Positions 47,582 to 58,960 of a stretch of 64,000 nucleotides of DNA are shown in pieces. Source of the DNA: Isoetes taiwanensis (lineage: Eukaryota > Streptophyta > Lycopodiopsida > Isoetales > Isoetaceae). The notes below the pieces were generated by a model, which saw only the letters and a program-made list of their open reading frames with translations, searched no databases and was not told where the DNA came from. The stretch covers positions 6,123,676 to 6,187,675 of the forward strand of contig JAJEKV010000072.1 in NCBI GenBank assembly GCA_021234155.1, read 5' to 3'. The position numbers were made by a program, and so were the translations under genes. Within the stretch, counting starts at the first letter, position 1; every line of letters begins with the position of its first letter.

Positions 47582-49139
47582 GCTCACGTCGTCCCCTACT
47601 AATTATCTGGTGTACCCACCGTATACAAGCGAGTTCATCCCCATACCGGTATGCCCCGTCTGGGGGCCCTCCACATAACACTGCAACCGTAACAGGCTCC
47701 AGTGGGAAGAGTGAAGGGGTCATTTACCGCGTCTCCCTCAGGGCCTACCTAGCTGCGGAAGCGTAAGCATACATGTCAGTACATAAGAGCATCACTTATC
47801 CACCTCAAAGGGTGGTTCCTCAACATCTGCATAGACAAAGATCAGCACAATACACATGGGGGATCCTACCCAAGGCTCGGACTTCGAAGGGATGGTGGCG
47901 GCTTGGGCCTCGAGTTCATTGCGGGGCGAAATTCATGGCAATGGATTTGGGCGGCATAAGAACATGGCTTAGGGTTGTCCACTCCATCCGCCCCTCACAT
48001 TGCACACTTTGCGAGTAGGCTGAAAAGTGTTGGGACTGGCCCCTTAGCCAGCCCAGGATGCATAGCCAAAGGGGCTATTCACAGGTTGCATCTCCCGATT
48101 CGATGGGGCGGTGGGATCTCTCCCTCGAGATCTACGTCTTGACTCAAAGGCGACTAGAGAGCCCTTGCCCTTGTTAGACTTAAACCCCTTTGAGAGTGGC
48201 ATCACTCCACGGGTGTCGAGCCCATGCCTTGCCCAGGCAGGTGGCAAGCCATTAGACCTAGTCCACACAATGATCCCCGGCGGACATTACACACGGAGGG
48301 TTGTTCAAGAGTCGGGGACCACGAACCTCTTTCTAAGCCGGTCGGCCCCTTCACCCAAACCGGTGTGGCTCTTGTACCTGAGGCCGCAACTTCGGTGTGC
48401 TAGAGAGGCTAATCTAGGAGCATCTACTACCAAGCTTGAGGTCTCTACCCCCTTCCCAATACAAGGAGTTCACGAGAGATACATCATCCATATACATCCA
48501 CAGGAAGAACTAAAGAACTAGATCTAATCTATATCATAGAGTTAGGTTCTTTTGGTTAGAGTCTATTATCTAGAGATCTAGAGGGCTGCTTTGGGCAATT
48601 GAATAGGCTAAACCTCTTGATTCAATGACTAGAAAGCGGTTTAAGCTATTAAATTGACCAAATACCTGATCCTTAACTCGGTCCTCACATCTTGAACTTC
48701 GACCATCTGTTGGCTGCTCAAATCAAGGAAAACTAATGGTGCAATTAAGCTTCGGGCCAGTGCAGGAGGCGGTTTTGGCTCACAGGCAGCCAAAGCGAGC
48801 TCTAAAACCCTAGGAATGAAAAATGGGCAAGTTAGGGTTTCTCCTACCTAAATAGACAAGGGGTTAGGGCTAGGGTTCCCAATTATCCCTTTAGGCATGT
48901 GGGATAATTGGGTATGGCCCACTTGCCTTTAATGGCTAGGTGGCATAAATGTATCTACATGGAAATGTGTGCACCTTAATAAATGTGCACATTGGTAAAT
49001 GTGCACATTAATAATTGCAAGTTGCCCCTTAGGGCTACCCACTGGCTACGTCGGCGTTACCGTCGGTCCGGATGGCGTGTGCAGCGTGTGGCGATCTGAT
49101 ATCGTCACGGGACCATTATCTTGTCTTTGGGCGATCACA
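47582..49139 (-). repeat. 5' LTR of B2 with damaged primer site
   Basis: The LTR is about 47589-49139, of B type, ending GATCACA. The adjoining primer site on the minus strand retains only CGTGAGC, the same CAG replacement as in A and B1, plus a small deletion. Confidence 0.72.
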
Positions 49140-49454
49140 TTAGTGATTGCTTGTGGTATGTGGTGCCTATTAATGCTGTGATATATGATATGTGGTGCTT
49201 AGTATGGTGAGGCACGTGGTGTAAAATAAATGCTGTAAATATATGCTTTGTGGTGCCTAGTGTGGTGAATAACATGGTATAAAATACATGCTGCAATATA
49301 TGCTATGTGGTGCCTAGTGTGGTGAAAAATATGGTGTAAAATAAATGCTGTAAATATATGCTTTGTGGTGCCTAGTGTGGTGAATAACATGGTGTAAAAT
49401 AAATGCTATAATATATGCTATGTAGTGCCTAGTGTGGTGAAAAATATGGTGTCT
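49140..49454. repeat. Minisatellite at the centre of the inverted repeat
   Basis: About five copies of a 59-60 bp unit containing gtggtgcctagtgtggtgaa and taaaataaatgctgtaaata. It lies between the two head-to-head LTRs. The motif is the complement of the ttcaccaca repeats near 14-16 kb. Confidence 0.85.
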
Positions 49455-51030
49455 TGTGGCGTTCCGGCCGCGATTATCACGGTCCCGGGATGTATCTTTA
49501 TCTTGCCTCGTCAGCGTACCGCCACCCCCGGCGATGTGCATGCGTGTAGCCAGGCGGGTAGCCCCTAGGGGGCAACTTGCAAGGTATGTGCATTTATTAA
49601 TGTGCACATCTACCAATGTTCACATTTATCTAGGTGCACATTTTTCCATGTGGACACCTTTATGCCACCTAGCCATTAAAGGCAAGTGGGCCATACCCAA
49701 TTATCCCACATGCTTAAAGGGATAATTGGAAACCCTAGCCCTAACCCCTTGTCTATTTAGGTTAAGGAAATCCTAACTTGCCATTTTCGTCCATAGGGTT
49801 TTAGAGCTCTGTTTTGCTTGCTCCAGGAGTCAAAACCGCCTCCCAGACTCTGTCTGAGTGAATTGCACCATTAGTTTTCCCTGTTGGTTCCATCTTCAAG
49901 CAGTTCAGCAGGATGGTCGAGTTCAGGGCAGGAGGAGCAACCCAAGGATCAGGTATTTAGTCAATTTAATAGCCTAAACCATCTTCTAGTCATTGAATCA
50001 GTGGGTTTAGCCTATTAAATTGCCCATAAACCATAGATCCCCGGATACCCGGACTCTAACTAAAGAACCTAACTCTATGATATAGATTAGATCTAGTTCT
50101 TTAGTTCTTACGTGATATTATATGGATGATGTATCTCTGTGAACTCATTGTATTGGGAAGGGGGTAGAGACCTCAAGCACGGTAGTTGATGCTCCTAGTT
50201 AGCCTCTCTAGCACCTTTAGATTAGAAGCGTGCCTGTGGGAGCCACACACAGTTGTGGGTGAAGGGGCGGGCAGCTCATAAGGAGGTTAGTGTTGACTCT
50301 TGAGCAGTCCCTGCAGTGTGTAAAAGTCTCTAGGGATCATTGTGGACTAGGTCTAATAGTGCGCCCTGCCCGAGGTGGGCAAGGCATAGGCTCCGACACC
50401 CAGGTGGAGTGATCGTCACTCTCCATTGGGTTCAAGTCGAATAAGGCGGTGGCCCTCTAGTCACCTTAGTCGGCATGTAGATCTCGGGAGGAGAGATCCT
50501 ACACCCCCCATCGGGCTGGGGAGATGCAACCTAGGAATAGCCCTTTGGCTATGCATCCCGTGAACTCTGATCCAGTCCAACGCACTTTTCACCTACTCTG
50601 CAAAGTGTGTGCGGGAGGGGGATGGAGTGGACAACCCTAAGCCATGTTCTTATGCCGACCAAATCCATTGTCATGAATTACATGCGCAATGAACTCTGGA
50701 GACCCAAGGCATGGAGTCATCCCTTTGAGTACGAGCCTTGGGTAGGATTTCCCATGTGATGTGCTGATCTTTGTCTATCTTGGATATGTGATGAGCCATC
50801 TTTCAAGATGCCTATGTGATGTTGATATTGTATACTAACATGTATGTTTTACGCTTCCCATGACTAGGTAGGCCACGAGGAGCAGGGGTAAATGACCCCT
50901 CCATTCTTCCCTTTGGAACTCACCAAGGTTGCGGTGACACGTGGAGGGCCACATATCGATATGGGCTGGTATGGGGATGAACTCTGTTTGTATCACGGTG
51001 GCGCTGCATATATGGGTAGGGGCGTCCGCG
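49455..51030 (+). repeat. 5' LTR of B3
   Basis: B-type LTR in plus orientation. It is complementary to 47589-49139 and colinear with 33355-33976 at its 3' end. Its start TGTGGCGTTCCGGCC matches the B1 3' LTR terminus. Confidence 0.82.
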
Positions 51031-51031
51031 G

Positions 51032-51042
51032 TGGTATCGAGC
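51032..51042 (+). other. Primer-binding site of B3 (damaged)
   Basis: TGGTATCGAGC, the consensus TGGTATCAGAGC lacking one base at its CAG. Confidence 0.75.
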
Positions 51043-51233
51043 AATGTTCTTGGAGACCAAGAGCAAAGCGACCATGCTCCCGGTAGTACTAAGTTGATAG
51101 GATCCTTAAACCTCGAAAAATGGGAATTTTTTTTTTTTCTCATTTTGGTAGTATATCTCTAAGCTAATAACGATAAGTGAATTAGAACATAAAAAGACTA
51201 AAAATAGTGAGCCAAAACCTTCAAAGTAGGATG

Positions 51234-51513
51234 GTCTCACCGTCGCGCCGAGGAGCAATAATGAAAACTTCATTTTTGAGTTGGGCGCAATGTAATGAAC
51301 ATTGAGAATAAAATTACCTTGAAAAGTGATGAATTTGAGAAAAATAACATGGTAATTCAATTTCAAGCTAAGAACTAGCTAGATTAGTATATTACATTCC
51401 TAGAAACATGCTTAGAAAATATAAAATTTAACATAAAAATCCACCATGTCTCACCCATTCGTCGACTGGAAGCAAAATGAAACTTTCATTATTGATGCAG
51501 AAAGCGATGAGAC
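51234..51513 (+). repeat. Two hairpin modules in the leader of B3
   Basis: Modules at 51234-51300 and 51448-51513, starting gtctcac. They retain the inner pairing of the type aatgaaaacttcatt or aatgaaactttcatt. The outer arms are damaged. Confidence 0.55.
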
Positions 51514-51721
51514 TATAAATAGAAAGGTCTAAATTAAGCCATGTAATAGGATAATAAGTGCTTTAGCTCACCCAAAGAGTAGTTTGAAATTTGACCTAAA
51601 ATGCCCATCTATAAATAGACCTAGGACCCCCATTTCTCTCGTTCTTCCCTTACAAAAATCGCTCCCCTTGCTAAAAGGCGATTTTTGGGCGCCCAACGTC
51701 GGATTGTGCCCAGTCAAACAT

Positions 51722-52900
51722 GGCGGACCAAACAAAGCTGCTATAGTTCCTCCGGTGACACAACTCCAGGCCCCTACTCCAAAAGAAATGCTTGGAGTGC
51801 CTTTTTTTTTTCACCAAGGCCATCCTTCATCGGGTGAAGGGGCGTCGTCCCCGGAGCATCCCGACAACACCACCAACCAAAGGAGGATGAAACCAAAGTT
51901 GAGGGAGGATGCACACTCCAGCGTGGGGGCGAAGTCCTCGATAATGAGGAAGGAGACATGATCTGCGTGAGGTTTTGAAGAAATGGAGGAGGAAAAGAAG
52001 GAAAAGGAGGAACAAGATCGAATTGGCGGGGCGAATGAAGACGAGAGGCAGCCGACCCTCGACCCGGCGAAGAGGAGGAACTAGCGGGCGTGGATCAAAA
52101 GAAGCGAGGCGAAGAGCCAGGGGAGAGGAAGAGAAGAACAAAAAGAGGGCCCGAGGAAGCCAAAGCGTGAAGGAGTTGAGTGAAGAAGGAAAGTTAGAGG
52201 AGGCCAAAGAAACTCAAAGAAGGCCCCATGCCCCAAAGGTCGATCATCAAGAAGCGGCCCAGCCCCATCCTCCTCGGATGACTTCGGGAGGATGAGGACT
52301 TTGCCCCTTCAATAAGGCGGGTTCTTGAAGGATCCCGCCAATGGCGGCGATGCAGGCGAACGGCGGCCGGTGAAGCCCCCCACCATACCCGGCGTGGGAC
52401 CAGAAACAAAAGCAAAGCGACCCATTTCCGAGAGGCGTATGTGATGGACCCGTCAAGGTCTATCGAGAAAAACTAAGGGGGCTTCGCCTTCATGGCCGAA
52501 GTGGGAGAGGCGTTACAACACATATTACCGGCCGAGCGAGGGGTTAGAACCATAGAAGGTGGACATCCAAATGAAGAGCGGGTTACTAAAAGCGCCACCG
52601 AGGAAGCCCAAACCTCCTAGACCACCGGGGCAAAAAAGAACCAAAGAAGGGAGAGAGGAAAGCCCGAGAGAATCCGGGCATTTTGGTTAACCGGGTTTGA
52701 TCCCCATTGCACCATTAGCAGACTAGTCAGGAGGTAATTCAAGATTACAACGGAGATGGGGGTGGCCGGATGAGATGTTGCTGGCACTGCAAGAGGCAAC
52801 AAGAACAAAAACTAGTGCACATTTTTGAAGATTGACGGCCTGCACAGTCCATGCAAAGAAAGTGACACTAATGAAGCGGGGACATGCATCTTGCTAGCTA
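51722..52900 (+). pseudogene. ORF1 of B3
   Basis: Begins at an ATG at 51722 (MADQTKLL then stop as written). Further open stretches, such as 51975-52295 (lysine/arginine/glutamate-rich, e.g. ARGEEEKNKKRARGSQSVKE), give the same charged composition as ORF1 of B2. Frames are broken. Confidence 0.45.
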
Positions 52901-53065
52901 CATCAAGGGAAGCGGCCGTAAAATTTTTGTAAATAATAGAAAATTTTGTTAATATAAAAGAGTTTTGACCAAGTAACATGTCTAATCTTACTTAGGTAAA
53001 AGGTTTAGTAAGTTCCGACTTTTGTTTTAGTCAAAACAGGACATCTTAGACCAATTTGAGAGGGA

Positions 53066-53339
53066 TGTCTCCGCGTGTTCGCGCCGGGGAAGGCGAAAAT
53101 GAAAAGTTCATTTTGAGTGCGAGAGCAATGAACCATGCCCCAAAAAGTGCCCAAAACAGCTCAAATCGACCAAATAAAGGTCAATTGACTCAATTACGCC
53201 TAACTTTCGATGAGTCTAGCAGAATTAGACCCTTACATCATCAAAATTGGACAAGTTTAACCCAATTAGAGTGAATGTCTCTCCGCGTCGCGCCGGGGCA
53301 AAATGAAACTTTCATTATTGATGCAGGTGCAACATGAAC
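53066..53339 (+). repeat. Two hairpin modules between ORF1 and ORF2 of B3
   Basis: Modules at 53066-53133 and 53276-53339. The inner stem aaaatgaaaagttcatttt is kept in the first. The second has aaaatgaaactttcatt. The outer arms are degraded. Confidence 0.55.
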
Positions 53340-53648
53340 CTCTTATATTTTCTCCACCATGCCATATCAAATGACCTTGATTTTGTTGCAATAGGTTCAT
53401 TAGCTGATCTTAACATGCTCAAACCCCAAAAGTAGCCTTCAAATCCTCATTTTGGACCTCCTAATAGGTCAGAATTGCCCAACCCCATAAATTTCTAAGT
53501 CACCCAAAATTAGGGTTTTCACTTCTCTATAAATAGGTCCCCATTTCTCACTTAGCACCCTACAAGTTTGCTCTTGACCTTTTAGGCGATTTTCCGGCTC
53601 CACGAGGCTTTTTGCATCCCGTTTGTTAGTCTCATCTTCCCTAGATCC

Positions 53649-55149
53649 ATGGCAGCTAGCGACTTGGCGATGAGTGCGGGCGCCGGTTCTTATCTTTGCC
53701 GAGGCTGATGTCAGCGACATCTTCCGAGTCTTCAGGAAAAATAGATGTACTCCAAGCCACTTTGCACGCCAACCCGGCATATAGACAAGTCTTGACCAGG
53801 AGTTCCAAGCTAGGCTAGGGGCCGTCATTAGTCACGGCTCCCCCGCTCTACGGGGTACCTTGTTCCCGGGCAATCCCTTCAAAAGCGGCACAGGGGATGT
53901 TCCAAACATTGCAGTGTACTTGAAACCGACCGCGAAGGTTGCCATTACATGGTCACGGCGGTTAGCGGGGGCCAAGTATTTTCCTACCCCATACACCTTA
54001 GCCATTTTCCTTTCCCACCGTCTTTGCGAAAACCCAATGGGAAACCTCTATTCCTCCATGGAGGTGGACCCCATAGCATCTCTCGGACGGACCGGATGCT
54101 TTTACCGTACCGAGAACAAGAAGGAAGAGCGAGAAGAAGAGGAATCGAAGGCGAAGAATATCACGAACTCGACCCGGAAAAGAAACGGCTAGCTTGAAGA
54201 GAACTCTGGGACTTGGCCGGGCGGTAGACCCTCCAGTCGCTCCCCACTTGGGCTAGGCATCACAAGCCCTAGCCCCATCATCGATGGCGGTGAGGATTAC
54301 GCAGCCTTGGCGATATTGAGGTATATCGAATCACGGGGAGAGGGGAGTTCCCGGACGAGTTCTTTGCACCAACAGCGGCGGCAACCCGGACTTGGGCGAC
54401 TTCATCGTCAGGGGAGTCTCGAACTTCCGCTTCAAAGTGAGAGAAACCGACACCTATCGAGGGTCAATGGAAGCGGTTTATCGAACCCTCTGACAACATA
54501 AGGCAAATTATGGAAGCTCGAGAGCGCTATCGAAAGTCGCCATCCGAGGAGCGGATGGGGATCCGCGGCAAGACCCGCGAGCATTTTTGATCTTGCGGCT
54601 CTTGACACCACCTCGTGCAAGAGGGCCGGGGGAATGCGACATCGGTAATTTTATCGACAATTAGAGACTACCAAGAAATCAGGGTAGAGTCGTGATGAAT
54701 GCCGGGAAGGCATAAATTTGGAGGCCAAGCGGTGGAGAGTCATCGGCGACACACAATGGCCAGTCGTTGAGGGTACTACCTTCCCCTCTTTGGATGGGAG
54801 AATAGTGGTAATACTTGCAAATTCAGTCCCGAGGTCCGAAGAAGGAGTGTTTATGCTCGTACACTCTCGGCTTTGGCATGCATGCTCGAATAGGTACCAA
54901 ACATCGACTATCTTGAGTCTTAGTTAAAGAAGGCGATGGCACTTGACATCTTCGACTTAGCGTGCCCCTAAACGGCGGGGAAGATTAGCGTGCGGCCTAC
55001 ACCAACCGACCAGCGGGGTAGAGGAATTGGTGGCAACCTTACGGGCGGGCGTCAACCAATGTCCTTAGGAACTTGGGGCCTTCGGTAGGGCGGCCCAAGT
55101 TAAGAAGTTCCTTGAGGATAACCCATCTTACCAGCGATTTCAAGAATAG
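53649..55149 (+). pseudogene. ORF2 of B3
   Basis: Plus-strand counterpart of ORF2 of B2. It starts at the ATG at 53649 (MAASDLAMSAGAG). Readable pieces include FPGNPFKSGTGDVPNIAVYL, LYSSMEVDPIASL, an acidic stretch, and a C-terminus VKKFLEDNPSYQRFQE before TAG at 55147-55149. It matches the block order of 43379-44643. Several frameshifts are present. Confidence 0.58.
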
Positions 55150-55195
55150 TTAGACTCTTGATCCCGGAGGCTTTGTATTAAGATATTATATAATA

Positions 55196-57068
55196 TCTTT
55201 TGATGAATTTGCAGGTATGTAAAAATGATTGAGGTATGATTGATGATTGAGGCATTGTTTATAGATATATAGAATGCAATGGCTATTCATGCTGTAATAC
55301 TTCTTGGATGACCCAATGGTCCATTGATGTGCAGAAAATTCTTCGATGAATTTCATTATGTTATAGTTATAGGGAATCACCCATACTCCTTTTTGGAAGT
55401 CCAGAATGACGTTGTTCGTGCAAATCAAAGACAAGCATATATTCTTACAAAACCATTCAATGGTGCAAAGGACAATTTTCTTTCAGTAAGGATATGTTTT
55501 CCAGTTCTGGATCTATTTCTTGCATGCTAAATGTGTTCTACATTATTTTCAAAACTAAGATCTATTAGCACAGTTGAATTCACATATTGGATCAAAATGA
55601 GATGTATTTTATTCTGGGTTCTTCAGTTCATGTTTCCTTTCTAATAATATATGGTCTCTTTTCTTTTCAAAAATGTGTGTAAAAATTCCAAATCCACTGA
55701 TTCATTTTTGTCCTTTGTTTTGTAACAAAATCAAGCCCTGCAATCATGTGTTATTCAGATCATACACTTGATGCAGAGCTTAGATATGCAGCACGAGGCT
55801 TTTTGAGGATGGAAGAATTCTTATAGACTCATAAACTAAAACAATCTTGCTTACAAAAAGTTCTGGAATTGTAAGGACTGTGCATAGTGCGTAGAAAGAT
55901 TACTGGCATGAAATTCTATGACTAAGGTTGCTACTGCTTTGTAACTACTTCGAAAAGCACTCACTCTGTTGTTGTGTTACACTATATTGAAAGCTTGCAT
56001 TTGCCTTTGAGCCTATCTTCTATATTCCCTATCTTCTATAGTCCCAACGACACATTCATTCTTGATATTCATGTTCTTTCTAAATAGGTAGATCCAAGAG
56101 TGGTCTCATCCAAGGACAACCATCATATTTAGACCATTCCATTTCTTTCAAGTCTTCCAAGTGACAGATGCCACATATAATGCTATGGAGTCTTTCCATG
56201 AAGCTTTATATGGTTGTTTATAGCACAATTAAATTGAATGATTCTTATGGACAACCACAGTGGTTGCATAGTGATAAGTGTTGGATTGCATAGTGCTAAG
56301 TGTTGGAAGTGTTTTGGTGCATAAGGTTTGCTATAGATCATTTCCATCGTTTTTTTAAAGGTTGGGGAGGTTGTTTGATGTTTTTTCTTTCTGTTTTTGT
56401 TTTTATTAGCTGTAAGTTTGAAGGTTTATTTTTAGAGAGTCACATGGGATTCCTTTACATCCGTCAGACCCAAATGCCCAAGGATTCTCTAATCCGCCTT
56501 GCTCTGGCATCCTTCAGACCGAAACTGCGCAAGGATTCTCTAATCCGGCTACCTCTAACCGTCTCTGGCAGCGCAAAAGATAAAGCAGGTGTTGTGGCAA
56601 GTCTAGGTTTTTGGCACAGGGTCACAGGGCTGCCCTTTGAGCTCTGGTTCTGCAAAACCGGCAAACAGTTGGGTCGTACAATAGCGGGGTCGCAGCTGGT
56701 TCAAATGGCTGAGCAGAAATCGCTTCTTAGAGTCTTTCTTAAAAGTTTCTGCTGTCTGCAGCGTTTATGTTTCTTTGTATCTGCCATAGCCAGAAGAAAT
56801 GCAAAGCTTACTTCGTGCCCTTGTTTGTGATTCAAGATCTTGTTGTCTGCATCTAGAGCAGGAAGAATCGATCATTCCTCTTCCATTTCTGTACCTATGA
56901 ATCTCGCTTTTTGGTTGTGGCCACTGCATATGATTTGGCTGCAGGTGCTTCGTTCGCCGGAGCTTATCAGGTTCAGGCTCTGGCTTCATCGAACCACTGA
57001 CTTGTGCATGTATTTGCACATTTTTATGTATTCATTGTTTATATGTGACAATTCAATGGTTTAACAAT
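55196..57068 (+). other. AT-rich flank, no supported gene
   Basis: Begins TCTTTTG right at the end of B3. An open stretch at 55324-55530 (HPYSFLEVQNDVVRANQR) might be an exon, but I do not recognise it. At 56460-56570 a segment containing aaggattctctaatccg is duplicated with about 55-base spacing. Nothing else was seen. Confidence 0.3.
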
Positions 57069-57271
57069 GGTTACAAATATAAAAAAATACAAAAGGTTGC
57101 ACTTAGCGATAAAGTTGCACTTAGCGATTTAACGTTGCACTTAGCGATAAGGTTTCTTATCGCTAAGTGCAACCTAGCGATTTAAGGTTGCACTTAGCGA
57201 TAAGGTTTCTTATAGCTAAGTGCAACCTTATCGCTAAGTGCAACCTTTTGTATTTTTTTATATTTGTAACC
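57069..57271. mobile_element. MITE with long perfect terminal inverted repeats
   Basis: A 203-bp element. Its first and last 44 or so bases (starting GGTTACAAATAT and ending ATATTTGTAACC) are perfect inverted repeats. The interior is built of direct and inverted copies of GTTGCACTTAGCGATAA. An RNA of it would fold almost completely into a hairpin. No target duplication is obvious. Confidence 0.8.
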
Positions 57272-57685
57272 TCTTCCGGCATGCACCCGGCCCGCCGCCC
57301 AGCACCCTGTCACATGGTTTCCAATTTCGAACCTGCACCCAGGCCTTTTTTAGCTCATGCATGGTCGCCACCCAGCCCATATTGGAGATTATTTCCTTAA
57401 GCCATTTAAGCTGCTCAAAACTAACTAAATATACCCTTTTCCATACAATACCATACCAAAATCTTAGTGCTGACCACTGCCAAAATACCCTTCCCCAACA
57501 CCAAACGAAATTGGGCAAACTATATATCATACACGAAACTATATCATAAACCACAATCAATTTTCACAAACAATTATGACATTGTAACCAGCATTGATAA
57601 CCATATCACAAACCCATATAAATTTAATAAACCACTATAGCATGTGGTTTCTATCAATTAAATCCATGCATACTAAGCATGGCAA

Positions 57686-57985
57686 TCATACCTGTTGTAT
57701 TATATTTCCTTGTGAAATATAATACTTTGGTTTTGGGCTCCTTGTGAAAGGTCGATGCATATTAACACCATGACAGCTCAAGTTTTCAAAACACCTCAAG
57801 ATTTCGAAATACTCGTCACTGACTAATAACTTATGGCAATGACTCAAATCAAGTATTTTGAGGAAGGAAAGACGAAGAGGCTTCCCAAAAGATGATGTGA
57901 GACTTTGAAGATTTGCACATTGAGACAAATTAAGTTTTCGAAGCTTGTCCAACCCCTTCTCTTCGACTTCTGGAAACTCCAAAAG
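57686..57985 (-). pseudogene. NLR leucine-rich repeat fragment
   Basis: A minus-strand copy of the 3' end of the NLR at 61692-63176. It reads FPEVEEKGLDKLRKLNLSQC, then SFGKPLRLSFLKILDLSHC, then PKPKYYISQG, and stops in unique sequence. The match begins abruptly at about 57985, in the middle of a repeat unit, so only the last one and a half repeats are present. It is a truncated duplicate with no start. Confidence 0.85.
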
Positions 57986-58329
57986 ATCAAAGCCTTTCCG
58001 GCCATGGCTATGTCATTTCCAGCGTTTCCAGCCATGGCTATGGTGTTTCTGGCGGGTCTGATTTTTGCACTCTGCACTCTATTACATTTGATAGGTGTTT
58101 ACACTGTATGCAGGAGGCCTTCGTTCTGCGGATTAAACTCGTCTGCAAGAATCGAGCTATGAAGTCCTGAAGAATCAAGCTGAAAAAACTCCTGATATTA
58201 GGATCATTGTGTATGGAAGAAGATAGAAAGGAAATAAAAACATCGAATCGGCCCTGAAAGGTGAAGATCATGGAAGAATAGTGAAAAAAATCCCCTGTTT
58301 GCACATTGTTTTTGCTGTGAAAAATCCCA

Positions 58330-58586
58330 AATATCCTCTGTTTTTTCTTCACATCAGTGCACGGAAGAATCTGGCCCCTAATTGGACCATCGTCCATGAA
58401 GATGGACGTGCTACAGTTCCAGCCGACTGCAGGGCAGAAGCAGAGTGCACAAGCAGAGGAGAAGGCGCAACGCAAAAGCAGAGTAGAAAGCGGCGCCGCC
58501 AAAACCGCAAAGACAATTCACCAGACTTTTTCGCCCTAAAAAAACGAGTCAAATAAGGGCGAAATTTTAAGGTGGTCAAAATTTCG
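58330..58586. mobile_element. Partial TIR element, relative of the one in the NLR
   Basis: The right terminus at about 58556-58586 resembles 63803-63834. A common internal core ggcggcgccgcc with flanking bases occurs at about 58490 and 63730. The left end was not found, so it is probably partial. Confidence 0.5.
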
Positions 58587-58732
58587 TATGGACGTTCAGA
58601 GGCAGGTGAAATCACCCATGTCACACTTGCCCACCTACCACCATTTTATTCCCATTGAAGCCTTATTTACCCTGACTTTTGTGGTGATAACTCTTTAAGG
58701 TAAGGTTTCCCATGTAAACAAGGTTAGGTTTC

Positions 58733-58957
58733 CATATTTTTTAAGGTTAGATTTCCAGTGGATCTTGCTCTTTCGGCCTCTAGGGGAGATTGTCATGTAT
58801 TTCTTGGCCAAGGTGGAGGTATGAGTCCCCCCTAGCCATTTTTTCAAAATTCCCCTAGCTTGGTTTTCTTTCTAAATAAGGTTAGGTTTCTGCCCGATCT
58901 TGCTTTTCGGGCCCCTAGGGGATATGGACATGTATTTCTTGGCTAAGGTGGAGGTAG
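58733..58957 (+). repeat. Direct repeat of about 80 bases
   Basis: The segments at 58733-58820 and 58877-58957 are near-identical (both contain aaggttaggtttc, gatcttgct and catgtatttcttgg). The second runs straight into kinase coding sequence. Confidence 0.7.
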
Positions 58958-58960
58958 GGG

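Larger units (their letters stand above)
40316..49139 (-). mobile_element. Truncated chromovirus, element B2
   Basis: Minus-strand element with the 5' LTR at about 47589-49139, a damaged primer site at about 47580, a leader with two hairpins, ORF1, two further hairpins, ORF2, a Helitron, and partial gag. It ends at 40316. Parts before the Helitron form the left arm of a large inverted repeat with 49455-55195. Confidence 0.8.
49455..55195 (+). mobile_element. Head-to-head chromovirus copy, element B3
   Basis: Plus-strand B element: LTR 49455-51030 (starting TGTGGCG), damaged primer site, leader with two hairpins, ORF1, two hairpins, ORF2. Homology ends at 55195, exactly at the position where the Helitron interrupts B2. 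Gag, pol and 3' LTR are absent. It is the right arm of the inverted repeat with 43332-49139. Confidence 0.8.

Noticed and set aside
57905-58162. Plus-strand frame with a hydrophobic, membrane-like stretch
   Set aside because: Half of it is antisense NLR repeat and the rest contains short duplicated ggccatggctatg motifs. No protein family fits.
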